Positions 31,977 to 43,145 of a stretch of 61,226 nucleotides of DNA are shown here, piece by piece; position 1 is the stretch's first letter, and each line of letters opens with the position of its first letter. Source of the stretch: Hyphomicrobiales bacterium (GTDB taxonomy: Bacteria; Pseudomonadota; Alphaproteobacteria; Rhizobiales; Aestuariivirgaceae); contig JALVSR010000137.1 in the NCBI GenBank assembly GCA_027024225.1, positions 1-61,226 on the forward strand, written 5' to 3'. Both the position numbers and the translations under genes were made by a program. The notes beneath the pieces were generated by a model. The model worked only from the letters and a program-made list of their open reading frames with translations. It was not told the DNA's origin and did no database searches.

Positions 31977-33863
31977 TCATTGCGCGCCGCTGGCCTGGCG
32001 CCAGAGGTTCATGTTGATTTGCACGTCGTAGGCCTGTTGCAAGGCGGCGATGTATTGCGCGCCAAGGTCGGTGGCGATGCCGCGGCTCAGCACCGTGCGC
32101 AGGGCCTTGGCCTCGGAGGAGCTGGCGTCCAGTTCCGCCAGCGGCCGCTCCTTCACCTTCATCAACCAGGCCTTGCTGCCATCGGGCGCGATGGCCACGG
32201 CGAACGCGCCCGGCCTGGCGGCGAACAGCGCTTCCACGGCAACGCCGGGGAAGTCAGGGCGGGCATCATTGCGTTTTACCTTCTCGATGGTCTTGACCGT
32301 GGCGCCGATTTCCTCGGCCACCCTTTCAAGCGGGGTGCCGGATTCGGCCTTTTTCTTCAGCTCTTCCACCTGCCGGCGCAGGCTGGCGGAGAAGGCTTCG
32401 GCCCTCCAAGCCTTTTCCACGTCCGCGCGCGCTTTCTCGAAGGGGCGCGGCCCGGCCGGCAGGATCTTCACCACCTCGAACCAGGCGTAGCCGTCGTTCG
32501 GCAGTTGCACCACGTCGTTGTCCATGCCCGGTTCGGCCCGGAAGGCCTCCGCGACGACCTGCATGCCGCCGGGCACCGAGAGAGGCTTGCCCGTTTCGTC
32601 CGTGCCGCTGCGGGTCACCGGCTCGGTGGTAGCCAGCTCCAATCCCTGCGCGGCGGCGACATCGGCCAGCCCCATGCCGGAGGCGCGCGCCTCCTCGATC
32701 TTGTCGTAGAGTTCGGCGGCCAGGTCGCGCGCCTTTTCCAGCTTTAGGTGCTTCTCCAGCTCGCCGCGCACCTGTTCGAAGGTTTTCGTTTGCGCCGGCT
32801 GCACCTTCACCACGCGGGCGACGAACACTCCCAAGGGCGTCTTCACCGGTCCCGCCACCTCGCCTTCCTTCACGGAAAAGACGGCTTCTGCCAGCTTCTC
32901 GTCGGGGAAGCTCTTGCGGTCAAAGGGGCCGAGGCGCACGTCTTCCGGCTTGAGCTTCTTCTCCTCAAGCAGCTGCTCCCAGGTCTTCTGTCCGGATTTG
33001 AGCGCCTGAAGCGCCGTGTTCGCCTCGTCCTCGCTGTCGAAACGCAGTTGCTCCACCGTGCGCCGCTCCGGCACGTTGAAGCGATCCTTCTGCACTTCAT
33101 ACAGCCGTTTCAGCTCTTCCTCGTCCACCTGCACCTTGTCGAGCAGCTTTTCCGGCTCCAGCGCCAGCACGCGGATGATGCGGCGTTCCGGCACGGTGAA
33201 TCGCTGTTTGTGCTTCTCGTAATATTTCTTCAGCGTGGCCTCGTCCGGCTGCGGCACCGCCGCCTCGTTGGCCACGATCACCACGTATTCCGCATCCCGC
33301 GCCGCGTTGCGAAAGGCGTGGATCTGCTCCAACAGGGTCCTGGGCGCCACCACGTCCGCCGTTACAGCCGCCATCACGCCATTGCCCAGCAGGGCGGTGC
33401 GCTCCTCCGCCACGAACTCCGCCTCGCTCATTCCGGCGGCGAAGAGCGCCTGGCGCAATTTTTCGGGGTCGAAGCGTCCATCCGGTCCGGCAAATTGCGG
33501 CATGGACTTGATGCGGCGGGCGATGAACTCGTCCGACAGGGAAAGGCCCAGCCGCCGCACGTTTTCCTTCAGCACCGCCTCGCGGATGAGCTGGATGAGA
33601 ATCTGCCGGTCCAGCCCCATTTCCCGCGCCTCGTCCGGGCTGATGCTGCGGCCCGTCCGGCGGGCGATCTGCTGCAGGGTGGCGCGGAAACGGTCGGAAT
33701 AGGCGCTCACCGGGATGGTGGTTTCGCCAGCGGTGATGAGCGTGTCTTCCGGACTGACGCGGAAAACGTCCGAAATGCCCCAGATGGCAAAGCTCATGGC
33801 CAGCAGGCCGATGAAGATCTTGGCCAGGACGCCGCCGGACTTTTCGCGCATGGAGGTGAGCAT
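31977..33863 (-). CDS. ppiD: Peptidylprolyl isomerase PpiD / SurA-N domain chaperone
   Basis: A 628-residue membrane-anchored periplasmic foldase. A single N-terminal segment (about 10-33, GGVLAKIFIGLLAMSFAIWG) anchors it with the body in the periplasm, as in E. coli PpiD. A SurA_N-like region follows (GLDRQILIQLIREAVLKENV), then a parvulin-like domain around residues 265-365 (KLAEAVFSVKEGEVAGPVKT). The C-terminal half is helical. It helps exported proteins leave the Sec channel. The ppiD-trpE-trpG order, divergent from tpiA-secG, is an alphaproteobacterial arrangement. Confidence 0.93.
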   Translation of the reverse strand: MLTSMREKSGGVLAKIFIGLLAMSFAIWGISDVFRVSPEDTLITAGETTIPVSAYSDRFRATLQQIARRTGRSISPDEAREMGLDRQILIQLIREAVLKENVRRLGLSLSDEFIARRIKSMPQFAGPDGRFDPEKLRQALFAAGMSEAEFVAEERTALLGNGVMAAVTADVVAPRTLLEQIHAFRNAARDAEYVVIVANEAAVPQPDEATLKKYYEKHKQRFTVPERRIIRVLALEPEKLLDKVQVDEEELKRLYEVQKDRFNVPERRTVEQLRFDSEDEANTALQALKSGQKTWEQLLEEKKLKPEDVRLGPFDRKSFPDEKLAEAVFSVKEGEVAGPVKTPLGVFVARVVKVQPAQTKTFEQVRGELEKHLKLEKARDLAAELYDKIEEARASGMGLADVAAAQGLELATTEPVTRSGTDETGKPLSVPGGMQVVAEAFRAEPGMDNDVVQLPNDGYAWFEVVKILPAGPRPFEKARADVEKAWRAEAFSASLRRQVEELKKKAESGTPLERVAEEIGATVKTIEKVKRNDARPDFPGVAVEALFAARPGAFAVAIAPDGSKAWLMKVKERPLAELDASSSEAKALRTVLSRGIATDLGAQYIAALQQAYDVQINMNLWRQASGAQ

Positions 33864-34102
33864 GTTCGGCCTTCCGCAATGAAAAAGGTCATGTGAATCA
33901 CGCCGTGCCGGCGCGCTTTCGCGCGCATATTAAGCCCTTGCCCGCGTCATTCAAGCACTTCTCATTTTCGTCGGGGGCTGCTATTCAGCCCGCACCAAAG
34001 CTCCCGGAGATTTTCCCGGTTTCGCGGGGGCTTCTTCGGGGTCGTGGGGATTATATACACGGGCCTTGTTTGATACGAACCTGAGAGGAGGGGAATTCGC
34101 AC

Positions 34103-34867
34103 ATGCCTGCACATGACTTTCCGCCGCTGGTTGCCGGCAACTGGAAGATGAACGGCACGCTGGCCTCGCTGGACGAGGCGAGGGCGCTGATGGAGAAGCT
34201 CAAGGGCGTGAACCCGCGCTGCGACGTGATGCTGTGCCCGCCGTTCACGCTGATTCATCCCATGGCGCAGGTGCTGGGCGATTCCACCATCGCGCTGGGC
34301 GGGCAGGACTGTCACTGGGAGCAAAGCGGCGCGCACACCGGCGACATCGCGGCGGAAATGCTGGCGGATCTGGGCTGCACGGCGGTCATCGTGGGGCATT
34401 CGGAGCGCCGCACGGACCATGGCGAGACCGACGAAATCGTGAAGAAGAAGGCCGCGGCCGCGCATCGCGCCGGGCTAATCTCCATCATCTGCATCGGCGA
34501 GACCATTGACGAGCGCAAGGCGGGCAAGACGCTTCAGGTGCTCTCCACCCAGATCGCGGGTTCGGTGCCCGAGGGTGCGAACGCAGCCAACACGGTGATC
34601 GCCTACGAGCCAGTGTGGGCCATCGGCACCGGCCTTACCCCCACCACGGACGAGGTGGCGGAAGCCCATGCCCACATCCGCAAGGAGCTGGCGGCGAAGA
34701 TGGGCGGCGAGGAAGAGGCTTTGAGAGTGCGCATTCAGTATGGCGGCTCGGTGAAACCCAACAACGCGAAGGAACTTATGAGCGTGCCGAACGTGGATGG
34801 CGCGCTGGTGGGCGGCGCCTCGCTGAAGGCGGACGACTTCTTCGGCATCATCGAGGCCTACCTGTAA
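34103..34867 (+). CDS. tpiA: Triosephosphate isomerase
   Basis: TpiA (254 residues) interconverts dihydroxyacetone phosphate and glyceraldehyde 3-phosphate. The catalytic residues are all present: K15 (NWKMNG), H99 (VGHSERR) and E169 ([11 protein letters not shown]), with the phosphate loop YGGSVKPNN near the end. The ATG follows GAGAGGAGGGG. It is divergent from ppiD and precedes secG. Confidence 0.98.
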   Translation: MPAHDFPPLVAGNWKMNGTLASLDEARALMEKLKGVNPRCDVMLCPPFTLIHPMAQVLGDSTIALGGQDCHWEQSGAHTGDIAAEMLADLGCTAVIVGHSERRTDHGETDEIVKKKAAAAHRAGLISIICIGETIDERKAGKTLQVLSTQIAGSVPEGANAANTVIAYEPVWAIGTGLTPTTDEVAEAHAHIRKELAAKMGGEEEALRVRIQYGGSVKPNNAKELMSVPNVDGALVGGASLKADDFFGIIEAYL

Positions 34868-35165
34868 GGCACCATCCCGCTCCTCACCATCCCGCTTGCC
34901 TGGCCAGCCTCATGCCATCATGACCGGGAGGTTGGCGGAAGCGCCGGGTGGTGGGTGGAAAACGCTTCAGCGCAAGAATCCAGAGCGGGGAGGGCCGGTT
35001 GGACGCTCCTTCAGGACTCCGCTCCACTTGCCTGCGGGGCGCAATGGCGCTACGGAAGGCATGGAACCAGGCTCGTCATGCCGGTGATGAGCCTGAATCT
35101 CGTGCCGCAGGCCCAGGTGCCGGCGGGGCTGGAGCAAAAGCGGCGGAACAGGAGAAGGCATCGTC

Positions 35166-35516
35166 ATGGAAGCGGTATTGCTGGCCATTCATCTCATCGT
35201 GACGCTGGCGCTCATCGGCGTCATTCTGTTGCAGCGCTCTGAGGGCGGGGCGCTGGGCATCGGCGGATCGGGCGGCGGCAACCTGTTTTCCGCCCGGGGC
35301 GCGGCCAACGCGCTCACCCGCGCCACCGCCGCGCTGGCCACGGTGTTCTTCATCACCTCCATCGCGCTTACCATTCTTTCCGTGCGCTCCAACAAGCCGA
35401 AATCGGTGTTCGACGCCGCCCCGGCGCAAACGCAGCAACAGCCCGGCGCGCCCGTGCTGCCGAAACTGCCCGGCGGCAAGGCCACGCCGGAGCTGCCCAC
35501 CGCCCCGACGAAGTGA
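35166..35516 (+). CDS. secG: Protein translocase subunit SecG
   Basis: SecG (116 residues), the small accessory subunit of SecYEG. Two hydrophobic segments are visible: MEAVLLAIHLIVTLALIGVI and ALATVFFITSIALTIL, joined by the family loop LLQRSEGGALGIGGSGGGN. The C-terminus is a Pro/Gln-rich cytoplasmic tail. The start follows AGGAGAAGG. It lies 298 bp after tpiA, a conserved pair; that gap shows no gene. Confidence 0.96.
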   Translation: MEAVLLAIHLIVTLALIGVILLQRSEGGALGIGGSGGGNLFSARGAANALTRATAALATVFFITSIALTILSVRSNKPKSVFDAAPAQTQQQPGAPVLPKLPGGKATPELPTAPTK

Positions 35517-35592
35517 GGCGGGGGGCGGCCCATTTTTTCAGGGCTGCGGCGGTTGCGGTGCGGCTCGTTTCCAGGAGGTGAAAGATCGCGGC

Positions 35593-35618
35593 GGGGCGTT
35601 CCGATTGTGGAATGCCCC
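35593..35618 (+). terminator. Probable terminator after secG
   Basis: A 10-bp stem GGGGCGTTCC / GGAATGCCCC (one G-U pair) with loop GATTGT, followed by GTGTGCGTTTCTT. The T-run is imperfect. It separates secG from glyA. Confidence 0.55.
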
Positions 35619-35703
35619 GTGTGCGTTTCTTGCGCGCGGGGATAATTCGGCCTAACACACGCACACGGATCTCAAGGCTTTCCATATCGGGGAACAGGTC
35701 ATC

Positions 35704-37002
35704 ATGTCTCGCAATACCCATGCCGGTTTCTTCTCCCGTCCGCTCGCCGGCGCGGACGCGGAAGTCATGAACGCCATCGCCCGCGAACTGCAGCGCCAGC
35801 AGCACGAGATCGAGCTTATCGCATCGGAGAACATCGTCTCGCGCGCGGTGATGCAGGCGCAGGGCTCGGTCATGACCAACAAGTATGCCGAGGGCTACCC
35901 GCACCGGCGTTATTACGGCGGCTGCCAGTATGTGGATATCGCCGAGGAGCTGGCGATAGAGCGGGCGAAGGCGCTGTTCGGCGCTCAGTTCGTCAACGTG
36001 CAGCCGCATTCCGGCGCGCAGGCAAACCAGACAGTGTTCCTGGCCCTGTTGCAGCCGGGCGATACCTTCATGGGCATGGATCTTTCCGCCGGCGGCCATC
36101 TCACCCACGGGGCGAAGGTGAGCATGTCGGGGAAGTGGTTCAACGCCATCACCTACGGCCTGCACCCGGAGACGGAGCGCATCGACTATGACCGGGTGGC
36201 CGCGCTGGCGCGCGAGCACAGGCCGAAGCTCATCATCGCCGGTGGTTCGGCCTATCCGCGGGTGATCGACTTCGCGCGCTTCCGCGAAATCGCCGACGAG
36301 GTGGGCGCCATCCTGATGGTGGACATGGCGCACTTCGCGGGCCTCGTGGCCGGTGGCGCGCACCCCAACCCGCTCGAATACGCCCACGTGGTCACCACCA
36401 CCACCCACAAGACATTGCGCGGCCCGCGCGGCGGCATGGTACTGACCAACGACGAGGCGCTGGCGAAGAAGATCAACTCCGCGCTGTTCCCCGGCCTTCA
36501 GGGCGGGCCGCTGATGCACGTCATCGCCGCGAAGGCGGTGGCCTTCGGCGAGGCGCTGCGCCCGGAATTCGCCGCATACGCCGCGCAGGTGGTAGAAAAC
36601 GCGAAGGTGCTGGGCGAGACGCTCAAAAGTGGCGGGCTTCGCATCATCACCGACGGCACGGACACGCACCTGTTGCTCATCGACCTGAGGCCGCTCAAGC
36701 TGACGGGCAAGGCGGCGGAAGCCGCGCTTGGCCGGGCCAACATCACCTGCAACAAGAACGCCATTCCCAACGATCCGGAAAAGCCCTTCGTGACGTCGGG
36801 CATCCGCCTGGGCGCGCCGGCGGCCACCACGCGCGGCTTCGGCGCAGAGGAGTTCCGCCGCACGGGCGAGCTGATTCTCAAGGTGCTGCGCGGACTTGCG
36901 GAAAACGGCGAGGAGGGCAACGCGGACGTGGAGGAAGAGGTGAAGCGCGAGGTCATCGAGCTGACCGGGCGCTTTCCCATCTACGACCTTCCGTCCTGCT
37001 AG
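35704..37002 (+). CDS. glyA: Serine hydroxymethyltransferase
   Basis: GlyA (432 residues) converts serine and tetrahydrofolate to glycine and 5,10-methylene-THF. The PLP lysine is K236 in [56 protein letters not shown] and [16 protein letters not shown] are family signatures. It is followed 15 bp later by tgt and may share a transcript with it. Confidence 0.98.
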   Translation: MSRNTHAGFFSRPLAGADAEVMNAIARELQRQQHEIELIASENIVSRAVMQAQGSVMTNKYAEGYPHRRYYGGCQYVDIAEELAIERAKALFGAQFVNVQPHSGAQANQTVFLALLQPGDTFMGMDLSAGGHLTHGAKVSMSGKWFNAITYGLHPETERIDYDRVAALAREHRPKLIIAGGSAYPRVIDFARFREIADEVGAILMVDMAHFAGLVAGGAHPNPLEYAHVVTTTTHKTLRGPRGGMVLTNDEALAKKINSALFPGLQGGPLMHVIAAKAVAFGEALRPEFAAYAAQVVENAKVLGETLKSGGLRIITDGTDTHLLLIDLRPLKLTGKAAEAALGRANITCNKNAIPNDPEKPFVTSGIRLGAPAATTRGFGAEEFRRTGELILKVLRGLAENGEEGNADVEEEVKREVIELTGRFPIYDLPSC

Positions 37003-37017
37003 GGCCTTTGCGGGCCA

Positions 37018-38145
37018 ATGGCCGAGGATTTCACATTCACGCTCAAGGCCACCGACGGCAAGGCGCGGCTGGGCGAAATTTCGCTGCCGCGCGGGCACAT
37101 CCGCACGCCCGCCTTCATGCCCGTGGGCACCGCCGGCACGGTGAAGGGCATCTGGCCGCATGACGTGCGCGCCGCCGGGGCCGACATCATCCTCGGCAAC
37201 ACCTATCACCTCATGCTGCGGCCGGGTGCGGAGCGCATCCACGAGCTGTTCGGTTCCTTGCACGCCTTCATGCGCTGGGACGGGCCGATATTGACCGATT
37301 CGGGCGGGTTTCAGGTCATGTCGCTCTCATCCTTGCGCAAGGTGACGGAGGAGGGCGTGTGCTTTCGCTCGCATCTCGACGGCTCGGAACATTTTCTCTC
37401 GCCGGAGCGGGCCATGGAAATCCAGGCGCTGCTGGATTCCGACATCCGCATGCAATTGGACGAGGTCGTCTCGCTGCCCGCCACGGTGAAGGAGCAGGCC
37501 GAGGCCATGCGCCGTTCCTTGCGCTGGGCGGCGCGCTGCAAGGAGGCTTTTGGCGACACGAAGGGCAGGGCCATCTTCGGCATCGTGCAGGGGGGCGTGG
37601 AACCGCATTTGCGCGAGGAATCGGTGAAGGGGCTGCTGGAGATCGGCTTTCATGGCTATGCCATCGGCGGGCTGGCGGTGGGCGAGGGGCAGGAGCTGAT
37701 GCTGAAGTTCACCGGGTTCACCGCCGACCTGCTGCCCGCGGACAAGCCGCGGTATCTCATGGGCGTGGGCACGCCGGAGGACATCCTGGAAGCGGTGGCG
37801 CGCGGCGTTGACATGTTCGACTGCGTGATGCCCACCCGCGCCGGGCGGCACGGACAGGCCTTTACCCGCTTCGGCAAGCTGAACCTGCGCAATGCGCGCT
37901 TTCGCGACGATACCCGTCCGCTGGACCCCGGCAACCCGCACCCGGCGCTGGGCGAATACAGCCGCGCCTACCTTCATCATCTCGTGAAGGCGGGCGAATT
38001 GTTGGGGCAGATGATCCTGTCGCTGGCCAACGTGGCCTATTACCAGCAGCTCATGGCCGGCATCCGCGAGGCCATCGCGCAGAGTCGGTTCGAGGAATTT
38101 CGGGAAGAGACAAAACGCCAGTGGCGCGCAGGGCCGCCGGAATGA
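37018..38145 (+). CDS. tgt: Queuine tRNA-ribosyltransferase lacking the zinc cysteines
   Basis: Tgt (375 residues) exchanges guanine-34 of GUN-anticodon tRNAs for preQ1. The substrate-site Asp ([12 protein letters not shown]) and the nucleophile Asp ([18 protein letters not shown]) are present, as are [15 protein letters not shown] and [12 protein letters not shown]. The usual zinc site CxCxxC...H is not: where other Tgt proteins read [20 protein letters not shown], this one reads [20 protein letters not shown], keeping the His but none of the three Cys. The rest is intact, so I infer an active, zinc-free variant rather than a dead gene. It starts 15 bp after glyA. Confidence 0.95.
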   Translation: MAEDFTFTLKATDGKARLGEISLPRGHIRTPAFMPVGTAGTVKGIWPHDVRAAGADIILGNTYHLMLRPGAERIHELFGSLHAFMRWDGPILTDSGGFQVMSLSSLRKVTEEGVCFRSHLDGSEHFLSPERAMEIQALLDSDIRMQLDEVVSLPATVKEQAEAMRRSLRWAARCKEAFGDTKGRAIFGIVQGGVEPHLREESVKGLLEIGFHGYAIGGLAVGEGQELMLKFTGFTADLLPADKPRYLMGVGTPEDILEAVARGVDMFDCVMPTRAGRHGQAFTRFGKLNLRNARFRDDTRPLDPGNPHPALGEYSRAYLHHLVKAGELLGQMILSLANVAYYQQLMAGIREAIAQSRFEEFREETKRQWRAGPPE

Positions 38146-38154
38146 CGGGCAATC

Positions 38155-38250
38155 GCCCCCGCCCAACCCCCAAGTTGTCAAAAAACAAGGGCTTGGGCGG
38201 GGAGCGGGGCGGCTTGCGCCGGTCATCCTTCATGCATATTGGTATGACAT
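38155..38250. repeat. Dispersed hairpin repeat, copy A
   Basis: An imperfect palindrome: CCCCGCCCAA (38157-38166) pairs with TTGGGCGGGG (38193-38202), with GTTGT/ACAAGG nearer the loop. It is followed by CGGTCA and a TGGTATGA element. Copy B at 56566 matches it closely over the palindrome and keeps the CGGTCA and TGGTAT elements. It lies between the convergent tgt and thioredoxin-like genes. Confidence 0.75.
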
Positions 38251-38265
38251 TTTCTTCCGGTGGAA

Positions 38266-38298
38266 GAAAAAGGGCCTTCCGGCATCTGCGGAAGGCCC
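38266..38298 (-). terminator. Rho-independent terminator after the thioredoxin-like gene
   Basis: Read leftward: a perfect 10-bp stem GGGCCTTCCG / CGGAAGGCCC with a 7-nt loop, followed by TTTTTCTTCC. It lies 40 bp past the stop at 38338. Confidence 0.9.
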
Positions 38299-38337
38299 GA
38301 TGTTTGTTTCCTGGCCGCGGTCTTGTATCGGTCGGCC

Positions 38338-38913
38338 TCAGCCGGCGTTGTTCCACGGATCGTTTTCCGGCTTCCACTTGATGGAGCAGCCCATGCTGGG
38401 CACCTGTTCCTCGGGTCCCTTGCCGGTCTCGGCCACCTGCAGCATGGCCTCGAACAGCTCGCGGCGGGCGTTGGGCACGGGCTCCTTCTTCGATTCGTCC
38501 AGCCGGCCGCGGTATTGAAGCTCGCGGTTGGCGTTGAAGCCGAAAAAGTCCGGCGTGCACACCGCGCCGTAGGCCTTCGCCACCTCCTGCGTCTCGTCGT
38601 AGAGGTAGGGGAAGGGAAAGCCGTGTTCCTCGGCGAATTTCTTCATGTTCTCGAAGGAATCCTCGGGCCGGTAGTTGGCGTCGTTCGAAGAGATGGCCAC
38701 GAAACCGATGCCGTGTTCCATGAGCTCCTTCGCGTCGCGCACGATGCGGTCGATGATGGCCTTCACATAAGGACAGTGGTTGCAGATGAAGACCACCACC
38801 GTGCCCTTTTCGCCGGCGATGTCATCGAAGGTGTAGGTTCTGCCGTCCACGCCGGGCAGTTCGAAGTCCGGCGCCTTGAAGCCGAAATCGCAAACCGGAG
38901 CCTGTGCCGCCAT
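38338..38913 (-). CDS. Thioredoxin-like (AhpC/TSA-Redoxin) protein
   Basis: A 191-residue protein with a thioredoxin fold. The active-site motif is C44-N-H-C47 in VVVFICNHCPYVKAI. APDFELPGVDGRTYTFDD is the AhpC/TSA-type N-terminus and GAVCTPDFFGFNANRELQYR supplies the cis-Pro (TPDF). The ATG at 38913 follows GGGAGG; a longer frame upstream has no family match. No signal peptide is evident, so it is probably cytoplasmic. The reductase and the substrate are unknown. Confidence 0.9.
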   Translation of the reverse strand: MAAQAPVCDFGFKAPDFELPGVDGRTYTFDDIAGEKGTVVVFICNHCPYVKAIIDRIVRDAKELMEHGIGFVAISSNDANYRPEDSFENMKKFAEEHGFPFPYLYDETQEVAKAYGAVCTPDFFGFNANRELQYRGRLDESKKEPVPNARRELFEAMLQVAETGKGPEEQVPSMGCSIKWKPENDPWNNAG

Positions 38914-39306
38914 GTCATGCCTCCCGTAGTGTAGCCTGTGTTGCCTTGCCGATTCCCATTTCCTGATAGGTTTTCGTGACGATGGCGGCAAGAAGAACGA
39001 GCGCCTGGCGCCATGCGCAATTCATCTGGTGGAAAACGAGGCGGGTGAAATGACGAAAACATGCGCTCAACCATGTCGAAAAAGGCCGGAAATGGCGCAC
39101 TTTCTTGACTCATGTGCGTTTCGGCCTATGTTCCTGACAGGTTCATATGCGGATTCGCCGCATTTGTCCGCCCGTGGCGGACGGCAATGGGGCCGGAAGC
39201 CACACTCGCCCGCCAGAAGCCGCATCAAACTTGCTGCCAGCTGGCGTTGGGCCATGTTCCGGCCTGCATCCAGGCGGATAGGCATGCACAATTATCGAAA
39301 GACATC

Positions 39307-40977
39307 ATGAGCGAACAGGAAAAGGTTACCGACAACCTCACGCAAGGCGCATCCACGCAGAAGACCGCAGCGGGGGCCGCCACGGAGGCGGAGGCAGCCG
39401 CCGAAGGCGACAATGCCAATGCGGCGACGAACGAGCCGGGCTTCGAGGATCTGGGCCTGAGCGAGAAAACGCTGGCGGCGGTCAGGGACGCCGGCTTTAC
39501 GAAACCCACCGTGATCCAGCGCGAGGCCATTCCCCACGCATTGCAGCGCAAGGACGTGCTGGGCCTGGCGCAGACGGGCTCGGGCAAGACGGCGGCCTTC
39601 GTGCTGCCCATGCTGACGTTGCTGGAAAAGGGCAGGGCGCGGGCGCGCATGCCGCGCACGCTCATCCTGGAGCCCACGCGCGAGCTGGCCGCGCAGGTCT
39701 ACGACGCCTTCCAGCAGCTGGGCAAGCACCACAAGCTGAAGGTGGCGCTGCTCATCGGTGGCGTGTCGTTCGAAGAACAGTCGCGCATCATCGACCGCGG
39801 GGCGGATGTGCTGATTGCCACGCCGGGGCGGCTGCTGGATCATTTCGAACGCGGCAAGCTGCTGCTGACGGGCGTGGAAATCCTCGTCATCGACGAGGCC
39901 GACCGCATGCTGGACATGGGTTTCATCCCCGACATCGAGCGTATCGTGAAGCTTTTGCCGTTCACCCGGCAGACGCTGTTCTTCTCCGCCACCATGCCGA
40001 AGGAAATCCAGCGGCTGGTGGACCAGTTCCTGCACCTGCCGGTGCGGGTGGAAGCGCAGCCGCCGTCCTCCACCGCCGAGAGCATCGACCAGAAGCTGGT
40101 GCTGGCGCCGGCGGATGAGGCCGCCAAGCGCGCGAAACTGCGCGAGGTCATCGACGCGCGCAAGGAGAACATCAGGAATGCCATCGTTTTCGCCAACCGC
40201 AAGAAGACCGTGGGCATCCTGCTGAAATCCATGCTCAAGCATGGCTATTCCGCCGGCGCGCTGCACGGCGACATGGATCAGTACGAGCGGCTGGAGACGC
40301 TGCAGAAGTTCCGTGACAACGAGATCACCTTTCTCATTGCCTCCGATGTGGCCGCGCGCGGGCTGGACATTCCGGAAGTGAGCCATGTGTTCAACTACGA
40401 CTTGCCCACCTCGCCGGAGGATTACGTGCATCGCATCGGCCGCACGGGGCGCGCGGGGCGCAAGGGCGAGGCCGTCTCGTTGGTTACGCCGGAGGATTTT
40501 CGCATCCTGGCCGCCATTCAGAAGCTGATCGGCAAGGAAATTCCGTGGGAGGGCGAAGCGCCCTCGGAAGAGGACATCGAGCGGGTGCGGGCCAGGAAAC
40601 GCGGGCGCTCCGGCCGGGGCGGAGGCCACGACAAGGAAGGCGCGCGTCGCGGCGGAAAAGGACGTGGAAGAAGCGGAGCCTTGGCGTCTTCGCGCGGCGG
40701 CGCGGAAGAGGCTGCCGCCCAGACGGGCAGGGTGCAAGCGAGGGAAGAAGGCGGAAGAAAACGTCGCCGCAAGCGCAAGGGGGCGGGCGGAACGTCGGCG
40801 CAGGCCGGTGATGCCGGCCGTGCCGAAAAAGGCGCCCAAAAAGGCGCCTCCGAAAGCCGGAGGAAGGTTTCTGGCAATGGCGATGGCGGGAAAGGGAAAA
40901 AGAGCGACAACAAGCCCGCCGCCTTTGACGAGACCAACATGCCCGCCTTTCTCGCCCGGCCGGTTGAACGGGAGTGA
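39307..40977 (+). CDS. DEAD-box RNA helicase (RhlE/DeaD-like)
   Basis: An ATP-dependent RNA helicase of 556 residues, probably in ribosome assembly or RNA decay. All motifs are present: Q motif GFTKPTVIQREAIP, motif I AQTGSGKTAAF, Ia PTRELAAQ, II VIDEADRM, III SAT, V ASDVAARGLD and VI HRIGRTGRAG. An acidic Ala/Glu N-terminal extension of about 45 residues precedes the core. A basic Gly/Arg/Lys-rich tail of about 135 residues follows it, likely for non-specific RNA binding. ATG 39307 is chosen because upstream codons lack similarity. Its untranslated leader may be long, as in cold-induced helicases (inference). Confidence 0.95.
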   Translation: MSEQEKVTDNLTQGASTQKTAAGAATEAEAAAEGDNANAATNEPGFEDLGLSEKTLAAVRDAGFTKPTVIQREAIPHALQRKDVLGLAQTGSGKTAAFVLPMLTLLEKGRARARMPRTLILEPTRELAAQVYDAFQQLGKHHKLKVALLIGGVSFEEQSRIIDRGADVLIATPGRLLDHFERGKLLLTGVEILVIDEADRMLDMGFIPDIERIVKLLPFTRQTLFFSATMPKEIQRLVDQFLHLPVRVEAQPPSSTAESIDQKLVLAPADEAAKRAKLREVIDARKENIRNAIVFANRKKTVGILLKSMLKHGYSAGALHGDMDQYERLETLQKFRDNEITFLIASDVAARGLDIPEVSHVFNYDLPTSPEDYVHRIGRTGRAGRKGEAVSLVTPEDFRILAAIQKLIGKEIPWEGEAPSEEDIERVRARKRGRSGRGGGHDKEGARRGGKGRGRSGALASSRGGAEEAAAQTGRVQAREEGGRKRRRKRKGAGGTSAQAGDAGRAEKGAQKGASESRRKVSGNGDGGKGKKSDNKPAAFDETNMPAFLARPVERE

Positions 40978-43074
<2,097 letters not shown>

Positions 43075-43145
43075 GACGGCGCCCTTCGTTCTTTCGCAGA
43101 AACGGAAAAAGGCGTTTGGGCGGTAAAAAGAGGGTGCGCAGGAGA

